Numbered from the stretch's first letter, positions 33,747 through 43,519 are shown. The stretch is 64,000 nt of DNA from Cystobacterineae bacterium (GCA_009781495.1 WQYA01000001.1:1-64000), one strand, 5' to 3'. The notes: a model not told the origin generated them from the letters alone. Program-made: numbers and translations.

Positions 33747-35996
33747 ATGCCTTCTTTGGTTATTTATCATACAGGTGGGACACAGGAGGAGCGGGAAGTT
33801 ATAGGCCAACTGACGCTGGGTCGTCTGGATGAGAATGACGTTGTGTTGGCTGAGAGTGGGGTTTCTCGTCGCCATGCCCGGTTTTTTATGGAGGGGGATG
33901 AGTTATGGGTTGAAGACTTAGGTTCTGCCAACGGTACTTTTGTTGATGGAGAGATGATTTCTTCCCCTGTTCTCCTGAAAAACAAAGCTCAGGTACTGAT
34001 TGGCGACTGTGAGATTGTGGTTCATTTGAAGCAAGCAAAAGAGAGAGACGAGAACACGCGGCCGAAAGTTGTGGTTTCTGAAAATTGGGATGAGCGCACC
34101 GTTGGCTCTGAAAAGGTGGCCGCAATTATAAAAAAACAAGCTGCCCAGGCTCGGCTTGTCTGTGTGAGCGCGCCCGCAGAGGGCGAGAGCTTTGAACTTG
34201 TTGGGACGTGTGTTGTCGGCAGGGCGCTTGGCTCCGAAATACGAGTTGACGATACGTCCATCAGTCGTCGACATGCAGAAATTGTGGTTCGTGCAGATGG
34301 AAGCATATGGTTGACGGATTTAGGGAGCGCCAATGGCACGTCTGTCAATGATGAGCCCATCTGTGAAGCCACGCCTCTGTCAGATGGTGATGTGGTGCAT
34401 TTTGGGACCGTCGAAATGCATGTTCAGATGGAGACTGCCCAGGCAACTCAGAAGTCCCGAAGGAATGTGCCTGCCAAAAGGCCTGAGCGGAGATTGGCAG
34501 CAAGCAGGCGTGAAGAAGGAGCAGGAGGAGAGAAGGCAAAGGTTGTGGTTGCCAGGAAAGCGCCTCTTCAAAAGAAAATGCTTTTTATTGTGGCAGGCGC
34601 TGTTGTTGTTTTCTTGTTGGGGGCTGTTATTTTGAAGTGGGTGTTGTCTTCCTCTCCGCCTCCTCTTCCTAAAAATCCAGATTTTCCTCCTGGATCGTTT
34701 CCCCCTCCGAAGAGCAGCGATGAGGTGGAACTGGAAAGAGCTCTCAGGGAATGTCGACAATATCTTCAGAGCTCTGCGCCGGACTATAGACGAGCGGCTG
34801 AAGCTTGTGATCGCGCGCTGGATATCGATCCCATTCACGAAGAAGCCAACAAACTCAAACAGAGAATTTCTGTGGAATCCGGATGCTCAAGTCATTTTGA
34901 TAAAGGGATGCAAGCTTTAGAATTTGAGCCTGAAAAGGCGCTTGATCTTTTTTCGAAAATTGATCCGGCATGCAAAGAATATCAGCAACGTGCTGTTGAG
35001 CCCGCTGAGAGAGCAAGAAACAAAGTTGAAGATAAGGTGAAAGAAGAATGCGACGGCTACACCAAAGTGAAGTCATGGCGCTTGGCCTATGAGAAGTGTA
35101 GCCTTTATATGAATCTTGTTTGTCCAAAAATGTCAGAAGAGGAGCTTTATCCCCCAGGCGGCAAGCAGCTTACCTTGGAGAAGCCGCGCAACAAGAATCA
35201 ATGGCAACCTCTGAATGTCTACTATCGAAATTTTCTTTTGGCTCGTTCGAAGGCAGATCCTCATACGCTTGAGTGGCGATGTCCAAATCCAAAGAGGGTG
35301 AACCCACGGGAACTTCTCTCGGAAGACAAGAGGGAAAAAGCGAAAGAATTATTAGAACAGCGGCTGCAACATAAAGATTTTGTGCAAGCCGTTTTGTCTT
35401 ATTACGATGGCAAGACACAAGACGCGCTGAACAAGCTGGCTGCTATTAAGAGCAACATGCAGAAAGCAGACTTGCACGAGGAGGTTACTCGAATGCAAGT
35501 TCTGGTTCGTCAAGTAGATGCTTTTTTTAATGAGGGAATGGCATTTTTAGAAAAGGCGAACGTTAGGGATGCAGCAGAGCGTTTTCAAAATGTCTTGGAT
35601 AAGGACAAAATGCTTATGCTTGGTGAAATTTCGGGCATGAGCGAGCTCGAAGAAAAAGCTGCCTTGGACAACTATTTGAAGTCATTCTTTCGCAACAGTG
35701 TCATGGACGATATGCCAAAGACATGCCTGAAAATGGGTACAGATTGGCGTGATAGAAACGACGCCCGACGTGCCTGCCAAATTTGGAAGGTGGGTTATTA
35801 CTTTAATAAAAACAACACAGATCTTCTTTCGGCTTTAACGCGTTATTGCACCAATTATGCCAATGAACTTTTGAAGAAAGTATCCAGTTGTAGCGATCTC
35901 CAAGAAGTCTTGGAATACGCTGTTGAAGGGGATGGGTTGCGTCAGAAGGTTGAGAAACTGCAGGTGGACAGAAACTGTTCTCGTTCGTTGTTTTAA
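33747..35996 (+). CDS. Membrane protein with two FHA domains and a TPR-like periplasmic region
   Basis: Two FHA domains lie in the cytoplasmic part: about residues 20-95 (LTLGRLDENDV, SRRHARF, SANGTFVDG) and 130-225 (VVGRALGSEI, SRRHAEIV, SANGTSVND). One transmembrane helix follows at about 278-300, then a Pro-rich stretch. About 430 helical residues come last, with TPR-like pairs such as YRRAAEACDRALDIDPIHEEA and several Cys. The ATG at 33747 has a good GAGGAG before it; a GTG at 33741 overlapping the ATPase stop is less likely. It could link phosphothreonine signals inside with the secretin complex outside. Confidence 0.8.
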   Translation: MPSLVIYHTGGTQEEREVIGQLTLGRLDENDVVLAESGVSRRHARFFMEGDELWVEDLGSANGTFVDGEMISSPVLLKNKAQVLIGDCEIVVHLKQAKERDENTRPKVVVSENWDERTVGSEKVAAIIKKQAAQARLVCVSAPAEGESFELVGTCVVGRALGSEIRVDDTSISRRHAEIVVRADGSIWLTDLGSANGTSVNDEPICEATPLSDGDVVHFGTVEMHVQMETAQATQKSRRNVPAKRPERRLAASRREEGAGGEKAKVVVARKAPLQKKMLFIVAGAVVVFLLGAVILKWVLSSSPPPLPKNPDFPPGSFPPPKSSDEVELERALRECRQYLQSSAPDYRRAAEACDRALDIDPIHEEANKLKQRISVESGCSSHFDKGMQALEFEPEKALDLFSKIDPACKEYQQRAVEPAERARNKVEDKVKEECDGYTKVKSWRLAYEKCSLYMNLVCPKMSEEELYPPGGKQLTLEKPRNKNQWQPLNVYYRNFLLARSKADPHTLEWRCPNPKRVNPRELLSEDKREKAKELLEQRLQHKDFVQAVLSYYDGKTQDALNKLAAIKSNMQKADLHEEVTRMQVLVRQVDAFFNEGMAFLEKANVRDAAERFQNVLDKDKMLMLGEISGMSELEEKAALDNYLKSFFRNSVMDDMPKTCLKMGTDWRDRNDARRACQIWKVGYYFNKNNTDLLSALTRYCTNYANELLKKVSSCSDLQEVLEYAVEGDGLRQKVEKLQVDRNCSRSLF

Positions 35997-36013
35997 GGGA
36001 GGAGAAACATTTT

Positions 36014-38671
36014 GTGCCACCCCTGGAATTGATGTTGGTGGATGTATCGGGTTTTGTATTTCGTGCCTACCATGCACTTCCTCCACTGACGAATGCGCAA
36101 GGCCTTCCCACGCAAGCGGTGTTGGGTTTTGCGAACATGCTGTTGCATTTGCTTGAGACGGAGAAGCCGACACATTTGGCGCTTTGTTATGACAAGGACA
36201 GCAGAGCAGGAAGGGCCGCCATTGACCCAAACTACAAGGCGAACCGTCCACCTGCTCCAGCGGATTTGTCGATTCAGTTTGAATGGGTGCGCAAGCTTGG
36301 CAAAGCCATGCGCCTTGCGAGCCTGGAGATGCCGGGTTGGGAGGCAGATGATGTGATTGCCACACTCACCCGAAAGGCAAAATCAGCAGGGTGGAAGGTA
36401 CGCATCATCTCTTCGGATAAGGATTTAATTCAATTATTAGACGAGGGGGTACGGGTGTTGGACCCTGTCAAACACCGCTATGTGACTTCCCAAAGTGTAC
36501 AGGAGAAATTCGGAATACACCCCTCGCAGATGTTGGATTTTTTGTCGCTTGCAGGCGACGCTTCAGACAATGTCCCCAAAGTCCCTGGGATTGGTCCAAA
36601 GACAGCGGCGAATTTGTTGGAACGCTTTGGAAGTGTCGATGCTTTGTTGGCAAGGCTGGATGAAATAGACAAACCCAAATTGCGCAAGTCTCTGGAAGAA
36701 AACGTCAACGGGCTCCGACGTGCGCAAGAGCTGATTCGCTTGCGGGAGCATTTGCCATTGGATGTTGAGCTTTCTGAATTGGTGCGTGCGCCATGGGATG
36801 AAAGCGAGTTGCATGCTTTGTTGACGACGCTTGAGTTTAACAAACTTTTGAAAAAATTTTCTGCTGTGCGGCCGACAACACCTGCTGCTTTGCAGCCGCC
36901 GACGTCTTCTTCACCTCTCAAGGAAGCAGGGACAAGCTCAACGCTTTCGGCCCCCGACGTTATAGAGGCAGACGATGGCGTGCATTTGGAACAACTGAAT
37001 TTTCTGTTGCAAAAAGCCAAGGAAGTGGCCTGTTGGGTGTTAGAAGATTTTTGGGGTGAAAACAAATTGGCTTTTTATGTGCCGGGGGAGCCCATTTATG
37101 TTTTTAGGCTTACTGCCCTAGGAGCAGAAGAAGAGACTCAACAGGAACAAGCTCGACAAATAGGCGAACACTTCTCCCGAATAGGACTCAAACGTGTTGC
37201 CTATGCAGGGAAAAAACTCTGGCACATATGGGCTTCCAAAGGTGTTGAGTTGCCCTCCATAGATGCAGACCCACAACTCTATGCCTATGTTTTGGACACT
37301 TCCTTGGGCGCTGTGCCTTTTCAGGAGTTGTGCAAACGGTATTTGGGCATAGAGCTTCCGAATGCCACGAACGAAGCAGAGCAAGCGCAGCGGGCTTTTT
37401 GGCTTTATAAACTCACTTGCTTTCTTGAGGAGCAGTTGAAAACTCAAAACTTGTGGGCTTTGGCCAAGGAGATGGAGATTCCACTGTTGGTGCTTTTGGC
37501 GCGCATGGAGGCGCAGGGCATAGCTGCAGACAGGCAAGTGTTGGAAAATGTTTTGTCGGAAGTGGGGGAGAAGTGCCAACAACTGCAAACAACGGTTTGG
37601 GAGTTGGCCCAGACGCATTTCAATTTGGATTCGCCGCAACAGTTGGGCAAGGTGCTTTATGAGGATTTGAAATTGCCTGTGCTGAAGAAAAAGAAGACAG
37701 GCCCCTCGACAGACCATGAGGTTTTGGAGCAATTGGCCTCCAAACACCCTCTGCCGAAGATGCTTTTGGAATATAGGAACCTCTCAAAACTTAAGAATAC
37801 CTATTTAGAAAAACTCCCTCAATGGATTGCGAAAGATGGACGCATTCACACGCACCTGCACCAGACTTTGGTTGCGACGGGACGCTTGTCTTCTTCAGAG
37901 CCCAACATTCAAAACATTCCCGTACGCAACGAATGGGGGAAGAAAATACGTGCGGCTTTTTGTGCAAAGCCCGGTTGGAAACTGGTTTCGGCCGACTATA
38001 GTCAATTGGAGCTTCGCATTCTCGCGCATATGAGTGCGGACAAGGCCCTGCTGGCGGCATTTTTGGAAGGCACGGATGTGCACCGGCGGACCGCTTCTGA
38101 AATATTTGGCGTCATGGAAGCCTTCGTGAGCAAAGAGCAGCGTCGTGCGGCCAAAATGGTGAATTATGGCATTGCCTATGGCTTGTCTGCCCGGGGGCTC
38201 GCCTTGCGTTTGTCCATTCCTCAAAGAGAGGCCGCCGACATTGTGGCGCGTTATGAAAAGCGGTTTACAGGAATTTTTTCTTTTTTTGAGAGGGTACTTT
38301 CCCAGGGGAGGCAGAGGGGTTTTATAGAAACGCTTTTCGGGCGTCGACGTTATTTGCCCGAGTTAAACGCGAAGAACAAAAACCTCGCACAAGCAGCGGA
38401 GCGTGCGGCAGTGAATATGCCCATTCAAGGCACGGCGGCGGATTTGATGAAACGGGCCATGTTGACTTTGGATGCGGAGATAAAAAAGCGCCAACTGCAC
38501 TCCCGCATGCTTTTGCAGGTACATGACGAGTTGTTATTGGAGTGCCCCCAGGGGGAGGAGGGGGAGATAATGCAGCTTGCAAAGCAGCACATGTCCCAAG
38601 CGGGGGAGTTAAGGGTACCTTTAGAAGTAGAAGTGAGGCTAGGGGAGAACTGGGCACAAATACACGACTAA
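36014..38671 (+). CDS. polA: DNA polymerase I, proofreading domain inactivated
   Basis: Repair and Okazaki-fragment polymerase. Residues 1-290 form the 5' nuclease (LVDVSGFVFRAYHAL, GWEADDVIATL, GDASDNVPKVPGIGPKTA). The central 3'-5' exonuclease-like domain (about 315-490) has lost the metal ligands: the DTE motif reads VLE, and the second and third Asp motifs are also changed (for example AEQA). The polymerase domain is intact, with DYSQLELR (Asp661), KMVNYGIAYGL and QVHDELLLE (Asp838). The start is GTG 36014, 18 bases after the FHA gene, with GGGAGGAG upstream. Its stop is 12 bases from the convergent TonB-like gene. Confidence 0.95.
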   Translation: MPPLELMLVDVSGFVFRAYHALPPLTNAQGLPTQAVLGFANMLLHLLETEKPTHLALCYDKDSRAGRAAIDPNYKANRPPAPADLSIQFEWVRKLGKAMRLASLEMPGWEADDVIATLTRKAKSAGWKVRIISSDKDLIQLLDEGVRVLDPVKHRYVTSQSVQEKFGIHPSQMLDFLSLAGDASDNVPKVPGIGPKTAANLLERFGSVDALLARLDEIDKPKLRKSLEENVNGLRRAQELIRLREHLPLDVELSELVRAPWDESELHALLTTLEFNKLLKKFSAVRPTTPAALQPPTSSSPLKEAGTSSTLSAPDVIEADDGVHLEQLNFLLQKAKEVACWVLEDFWGENKLAFYVPGEPIYVFRLTALGAEEETQQEQARQIGEHFSRIGLKRVAYAGKKLWHIWASKGVELPSIDADPQLYAYVLDTSLGAVPFQELCKRYLGIELPNATNEAEQAQRAFWLYKLTCFLEEQLKTQNLWALAKEMEIPLLVLLARMEAQGIAADRQVLENVLSEVGEKCQQLQTTVWELAQTHFNLDSPQQLGKVLYEDLKLPVLKKKKTGPSTDHEVLEQLASKHPLPKMLLEYRNLSKLKNTYLEKLPQWIAKDGRIHTHLHQTLVATGRLSSSEPNIQNIPVRNEWGKKIRAAFCAKPGWKLVSADYSQLELRILAHMSADKALLAAFLEGTDVHRRTASEIFGVMEAFVSKEQRRAAKMVNYGIAYGLSARGLALRLSIPQREAADIVARYEKRFTGIFSFFERVLSQGRQRGFIETLFGRRRYLPELNAKNKNLAQAAERAAVNMPIQGTAADLMKRAMLTLDAEIKKRQLHSRMLLQVHDELLLECPQGEEGEIMQLAKQHMSQAGELRVPLEVEVRLGENWAQIHD

Positions 38672-38683
38672 ACCAAAACCGCT

Positions 38684-39913
38684 CTAACGTGTTCTCCGCA
38701 TAAACCCCGAGAGCCCCCCCCGGGAAATTTCGAGATAGAAGCCGAAGGAGAATTGAATGTCCTCCGCATTGTTAAACATATTGGGGGGGGGGTTAACAAA
38801 GGGGGAGGCGCGCATAAACGCGGCGACGGCCTCTTCGTCCAGGAAGCCAAGGCCACTGCTTTTGGCCACCTTTATGTCGCTGATGCGGCCGCTTTTATGC
38901 AGCGTAACCGCCAGCAGCGTATACCTGTCCTGGCTCCCATAAATTTGTCCGTTGGCGTCGCGCGCCAGCAAAACCGCGTTGGGGTTCCAATGTTGGCCCA
39001 CGCTTTGTTTAAGGCGGTTAAAGAAGGAGGCATATTTCCACTCCTTGGTGGAGAGAAAAGTCCCCTCTCCCTCTTCGACTTCGGGGAGATGATCGTTCGG
39101 GGCTGCGCCGGAGATTTTGTCCAAAGCGGCATAGGAGGGGACGAGGAGCAATCCGGTTTGGCTTCCGATACGTCCCAGCGAGCCCTCCATGGGGGAGGGG
39201 CGGCCCAGGTATTGGCCCAGGGCAAGCCTGTCGGAGTTGCCCTGCTGTGCCTCACGCTCTTTACGTGAGGGGAGGGGGGCCCCCAGGGTGAGGGGATTGG
39301 GTTTAACCTCAAGGGCAGACTGGTGGGCGATGGTGGGGATTTCGAGGGCTGCGCGTGCAGCAGCGCCTTTGGCCAGGGGCCTATCGTCCATAGCCAAGCC
39401 CCCATTGCCTGGGAGTTGCAGGCGCTCCCCCTCGCCGTGTATGGGGTGCTCCTGGGCAGAGGTTGTTTTAGGTGCTGCGTTTTTATAGTGGGCTGTCGTA
39501 TTTTTAGCGCGGGTTTGTTTTTCGACTTTGTTGTTGGTTTGCGCGAGGTATTGGGCCTTTTCGTCGATTTGGCGATTTCCCGGGGCGACGTCGACGAGTT
39601 GTTGATTGGGGAAGGGTTTTTCAGGCTGAGGCGCAGGTGGGGGGGCCTTTTTAGCCAAAGCCTTAGGGGAGGGGGGAGCAGGTGAAGGGGGGGCGTCCCC
39701 TCGATTTTTTTGCCAACTTTCTTCAGAGAGGGGGAGGTAGCCGAAGGGTTTAGGGGGGGCAGAGGAAGAAGCAAGCCTGGGGGAGGCAGGGGAGAGGGAG
39801 GCGGCGAGGGAGAGCAAAGCGAGCAGCAGCGCGTGGCAAGCGATGGCCACGAGGAGAGAAAGTCCCCAGCGTAGGGGGGGGCTTTTGGGTTGTTTAGAGG
39901 GGCGCCCGCTCAT
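38684..39913 (-). CDS. TonB-like protein with C-terminal TonB domain
   Basis: A cytoplasmic start leads to one transmembrane helix (about residues 15-38), then a 230-residue Pro/Ala/Lys-rich spacer that would span the periplasm. The C-terminal domain resembles TonB: NRLKQSVGQHWNP, then YTLLAVTLHKSGRISDIKVAKSSGLGFLDEEAVAAFMRA and a final beta strand. TonB couples the proton gradient to outer-membrane receptors through ExbB/ExbD, none of which is nearby. It could equally be a TonB-box-free AgmX/GltJ-type envelope linker. Confidence 0.75.
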   Translation of the reverse strand: MSGRPSKQPKSPPLRWGLSLLVAIACHALLLALLSLAASLSPASPRLASSSAPPKPFGYLPLSEESWQKNRGDAPPSPAPPSPKALAKKAPPPAPQPEKPFPNQQLVDVAPGNRQIDEKAQYLAQTNNKVEKQTRAKNTTAHYKNAAPKTTSAQEHPIHGEGERLQLPGNGGLAMDDRPLAKGAAARAALEIPTIAHQSALEVKPNPLTLGAPLPSRKEREAQQGNSDRLALGQYLGRPSPMEGSLGRIGSQTGLLLVPSYAALDKISGAAPNDHLPEVEEGEGTFLSTKEWKYASFFNRLKQSVGQHWNPNAVLLARDANGQIYGSQDRYTLLAVTLHKSGRISDIKVAKSSGLGFLDEEAVAAFMRASPFVNPPPNMFNNAEDIQFSFGFYLEISRGGLSGFMRRTR

Positions 39914-39982
39914 GCCTTAAGTGTAGTGCAAGAAGAGGGGGAAGGAGGCTTGAAAAAGCGTTTTTGCGAAAAAGAAACGAAA

Positions 39983-40054
<72 letters not shown>

Positions 40055-40199
40055 GAAATGTCCAGGCTTTCTCTCATTTGCTTTGGAAATTTTCAAGGGT
40101 ATTGGTAGATTTTTTTAAACTTTGTTTTGAGTATTCAGGTGGATTGTATATTTCAGATGCGCCTAGAGTGAGAGAAGGAATTTTGTTTGAGGGGTGAAT

Positions 40200-40880
40200 A
40201 TGGGTTGCGCTCAAATAGAAGCCATTGAAGTTGTCGAGGATTTTTCGAGCACAGCGCGCTGTGACGAAGGGTTTTTACAAGTCCGCCGATTTTGGGCGAA
40301 GAACCGTCGAGGGGATGGCAGCACGTCTGCGGCCTACAGGGTGGACTTGGTAGACCGACCCCGTTTGGATGCGGTAGCCGTCCTGATATACCGCAAGGGG
40401 CCCTTGGGGGAGGTGGAGATATTGACGCGCCAGGCGTTGAGGCCGGCGGCCTATTTTAGGAAGGACAAGGCGCCGGTGATACCGGACGGGCGTGAATATT
40501 TGTTTTGCGAGGAAGTGGTAGCCGGTTTGTTAGAGCCCGAGGACATAGGGGAGGCGGGATTATTAAGGCGGGCGGCTAAGGAAACAGAGGAGGAGGCGGG
40601 GATAGTGGTGGAGCCGGACTCAGTGGTGGTGTTGGGCGCTCCCGTATTTGTAGCCCCCGGTATTTTGTCAGAGAAGATTTTCATGACGGTGGTGGATGCG
40701 ACGGGCAAAGCACAGGGTGAGCCCCGTGGGGATGGGAGTCCGATGGAGGAGGGGGGAAAATTGCGTTGGCGCTCCATAGACGAACTCAAGCAAGCGATAG
40801 CCTGCGGTGAGATACAGGATGCGAAGACAGAGATTGTGCTGCACCGTTTTTTAGCCAGTCCATTGTTTACGCAGGCGTGA
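40200..40880 (+). CDS. Nudix hydrolase, ADP-ribose pyrophosphatase-like
   Basis: Hydrolyses a nucleoside diphosphate linked to another moiety. The Nudix helix is visible as LLRRAAKETEEEAGI (about residue 120), with Lys in place of the usual Arg before the first Glu. The upstream VAVLIYRKG, LTRQALRPAA and the insert before the helix are reminiscent of ADP-ribose/NDP-sugar pyrophosphatases, but the substrate cannot be decided. The ATG at 40200 follows GAGGGG; a GTG at 40194 lies inside the ribosome-binding region. Confidence 0.82.
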   Translation: MGCAQIEAIEVVEDFSSTARCDEGFLQVRRFWAKNRRGDGSTSAAYRVDLVDRPRLDAVAVLIYRKGPLGEVEILTRQALRPAAYFRKDKAPVIPDGREYLFCEEVVAGLLEPEDIGEAGLLRRAAKETEEEAGIVVEPDSVVVLGAPVFVAPGILSEKIFMTVVDATGKAQGEPRGDGSPMEEGGKLRWRSIDELKQAIACGEIQDAKTEIVLHRFLASPLFTQA

Positions 40881-40937
40881 ATTTTTGAAGGCAAGAGTTG
40901 GAAAGATTCATTTTCCTCCTCGTCGCTTGGTGCCATA

Positions 40938-41681
40938 ATGTCGGATATGATGACCGCTCGTGACGATGTATTTTTGTCACCCAGTGTAGCTTTGCAAAAG
41001 ACTTTAGAAGCTGCGAGGAGGTGGGGGCCGGAAGGGGTATTGGCTTTTGACTTAGACTCCACCCTATTGGACAACAGGCCGCGCCAGGCGAGAATTGTAA
41101 GGGACTTTGGCAAGGCCAAGGGCCTGTCTCTTTTGCAGGGGTGCAAGCCGGAATATTTTATTTCAGGGTGGGACTTAGAGGGTGCTTTACTACGTTGTGG
41201 GCTAAGCCAAGACGAGTTGTTGGTTTGCCTTGCTGAAGTGAGGCGGTTTTGGCAGGAGCGTTTTTTCACCAGTGCTTATTGTGTGGAAGACCTGCCCATA
41301 GCGGGCGCCAAAGAATATTTGGATGCTTGTCTCAAGACGGGCGCGCAACTGGTTTTCATTACGGGGCGTCCTGAGGACATGGAAGAGGGCACCATTGCCT
41401 GTTTGAGGAAGCACGGCATGCCCACGCCGGGGGGGCGCGTCCATTTGTTGATGAAGCCTTTGGCGCAGAGAGACGATGATGCTTTCAAGCGCCAGGCGCA
41501 CAACCGCATTCCTTCGTTGGGCGAGTTGATTGCCGTATTTGACAATGAGCCCACCCACATTAACGACTATGCCGGGCAATTTCCCGACGCTGTGGCCTTT
41601 TGGCTGGACACGGGCCATTCTGGGCGCGACGTCAAGCTGCACCCCGGCATTATTGCCCTCCGCAATTTTGAAATGGTTTGA
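40938..41681 (+). CDS. HAD-superfamily hydrolase
   Basis: The first HAD motif LAFDLDSTLLD supplies the nucleophile and acid Asp residues, motif II is VFITGRP and the final acidic motif is FDNEPTHIND. The cap lies between them. The substrate is unknown; small phosphatases of this type often act on phosphorylated metabolites. It starts 57 bases after the Nudix gene, so the two may be co-transcribed. Confidence 0.8.
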   Translation: MSDMMTARDDVFLSPSVALQKTLEAARRWGPEGVLAFDLDSTLLDNRPRQARIVRDFGKAKGLSLLQGCKPEYFISGWDLEGALLRCGLSQDELLVCLAEVRRFWQERFFTSAYCVEDLPIAGAKEYLDACLKTGAQLVFITGRPEDMEEGTIACLRKHGMPTPGGRVHLLMKPLAQRDDDAFKRQAHNRIPSLGELIAVFDNEPTHINDYAGQFPDAVAFWLDTGHSGRDVKLHPGIIALRNFEMV

Positions 41682-41741
41682 GCCTATGCGCTGCAAGCCG
41701 GCGTATGTCTTTCAGACTAGAGCAGCTGTTTGCTTAGGGCT

Positions 41742-42359
41742 TTAAGGTGGTGTCGGCAGGCAGCGAAGGCATTGTTTGTCGGTAACCACCCAGTGCATGC
41801 GCACGTCATGTGCCTCTTCGGGCAAATTTTCTACGAGGTATTCTTCAAAGCACAGCCCCACGCGAAGGGCTTTCATTTCGGGGGCAGCCAGGAGTTTGTC
41901 ATAAAACCCCCCGCCTCTTCCGAGGCGTGCGCCGTTTTTGGCAAAGGCGAGGCCTGGCACGAGAATCAGCTCCACATTGGCCATAGCCACAGGGGGGCAG
42001 TGGGGTTTAGGGAAGAGGATGCCATAGGGGCCTGGGGCCAAGTCCTCCAAGGAGGAGACGAGGGCGAGGGAGGGGGCATGAAGGCCAGGGGCAGGGAAGC
42101 AAGTATGTTTATGTATGCCCCAAAGTGTTTCAAACAGTTTAGAAGTAGGCACTTCAAAGGGTTGGGCGGCATAGAGGGCGACGCAGCGGGCGCTGTGCCA
42201 GTGGGGTAGGTTGAGGAGTTGGGCGAAGAGGAGGAGTCCTTTGTTGGCAATTTGCTCAGGGGGGAGGGTTTTGCGTTGGTTTAGGCAGAGGAGGCGGAGG
42301 GCTTTTTTAGGGGAGGAAGAAGAAAGCTCCCCGCTGAAGGCCGTGTGTGAAGTGTTCAT
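41742..42359 (-). CDS. 5-formyltetrahydrofolate cyclo-ligase family protein
   Basis: Converts 5-formyl-THF to 5,10-methenyl-THF using ATP, salvaging folate. The C-terminal signature VPGLAFAKNGARLGRGGGFYDKLL-type block is complete (key residues GARLGRGGGFYD), the N-terminal KKALRLLCLNQRKTL matches the Arg/Lys-rich ATP-binding start, and ALYAAQPFEVPT is present. About 205 residues from the ATG at 42359; a GTG at 42368 would add three. 6S RNA is often found next to this gene in other bacteria, but I could not recognise one here. Confidence 0.88.
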   Translation of the reverse strand: MNTSHTAFSGELSSSSPKKALRLLCLNQRKTLPPEQIANKGLLLFAQLLNLPHWHSARCVALYAAQPFEVPTSKLFETLWGIHKHTCFPAPGLHAPSLALVSSLEDLAPGPYGILFPKPHCPPVAMANVELILVPGLAFAKNGARLGRGGGFYDKLLAAPEMKALRVGLCFEEYLVENLPEEAHDVRMHWVVTDKQCLRCLPTPP

Positions 42360-42577
42360 TGAACCCACGAGAGTTCAATGGGGAAACTTGAATTCCGATG
42401 CTTTAGGCTTCCCACTGATACAGCTGAAGGCTTGCACACGACACCGAGAACAGTTTCCATTTTATACATATCGGTTCAAAGACACACTGCACATCACGCA
42501 CCCAGCAGGGAACAGCTCTAAAATTCCTCTTTACATCTATCATAGGAACCGACAATCAAGAGATCAAGAGAGGTTTC

Positions 42578-43519
42578 ATGTCCGCAGGAAAAATATTGCC
42601 GGAGAGAGTGCCCAAAGGTACGCGAATTGGCAACTATGAAATACTCAGCCTCCTAGGGCGGGGAGGGATGGCCGAGGTCTACCGAGCGCGTGCGCTGAGT
42701 GGGGCGCGTACGGGGCAAGAATTGGCGATTAAGCGTCTGTTGCCCGAGTTGGAGTCGGACTTTACGCAGCTGACATTTTTTGCTGGGGAAGCGGATTTGG
42801 CGCGGTTTTTAGATCACCCCAGCATTGTGAAGCTTTATGAAGTAGGGAGTTTAGGGGAGTCCTTTTTCCTAGTGATGGAGTTGGTAGACGGTTGTGACGT
42901 AGGGCAGATACTCAAAGCGTGTCGAGTATTGAATGTACATTGGCCTGTGGACTTTGCAGTATGTCTTGTGAGGGAGCTTTTGTTGGCCTTGGACTATGCG
43001 CACAATGCATGTGGTCCGACGGGGAAGCCCTTGGGGATAGTGCATTGTGATGTTTCGCCTTCGAATTTTTTTGTTTCGAGGACAGGGGATTTAAAGCTGG
43101 GGGATTTTGGTGTAGCGCGGGTTTTGTTGGATGGTGCGAGCAGTGAAATTCTCGGCAAGCCTTTTTATTTGTCTCCGGAGGCTTTGCGCGGACAAATTTC
43201 CCCCGCGGTGGATTTATGGGCGATGACAGTAGCTTTCTATCAACTGTTAACCTTACGTCGGCCATTTGGGGGCAAGGACACCAAGCAAGTTTTTCAATCC
43301 ATCCGCAACATTCGTTATGAGGGGATATGCAGCATTCGTCCTGAGCTTCCGAAGGCTTTGTCAGACATTATAGACAAGGCTTTTTCTGCTCGAATGGAGA
43401 ACCGTTTTGCTTCGGCCAAAGAATACGCCGAAGCATTGACGCCGCATTTGGACCCCAACATTGGCACGCACCTTGGGTTGGCGTCGATGGTGGAGAACCT
43501 TGTATTGGTGAAGGGCTAG
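42578..43519 (+). CDS. Soluble serine/threonine protein kinase with HCD catalytic loop
   Basis: A Hanks-type kinase domain with little else (313 residues) and no transmembrane segment. The glycine loop is GRGGMAEVY and the ATP-binding Lys is in LAIKRL. The catalytic loop reads HCDVSPSN (His156, Cys157, Asp158), so the Arg of the usual HRD is Cys. GDFGVAR and LSPEAL are normal. A non-RD loop usually means that activation-loop phosphorylation is not required. The gene is convergent with a Fic-like gene, their stops sharing CTAG. The 218-base gap upstream shows no obvious promoter. Confidence 0.88.
   Translation: MSAGKILPERVPKGTRIGNYEILSLLGRGGMAEVYRARALSGARTGQELAIKRLLPELESDFTQLTFFAGEADLARFLDHPSIVKLYEVGSLGESFFLVMELVDGCDVGQILKACRVLNVHWPVDFAVCLVRELLLALDYAHNACGPTGKPLGIVHCDVSPSNFFVSRTGDLKLGDFGVARVLLDGASSEILGKPFYLSPEALRGQISPAVDLWAMTVAFYQLLTLRRPFGGKDTKQVFQSIRNIRYEGICSIRPELPKALSDIIDKAFSARMENRFASAKEYAEALTPHLDPNIGTHLGLASMVENLVLVKG

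Noticed and set aside
42369-42577. 6S RNA next to the formyl-THF cyclo-ligase
   Set aside because: The position would suit it, but no long bulged hairpin could be recognised by eye.
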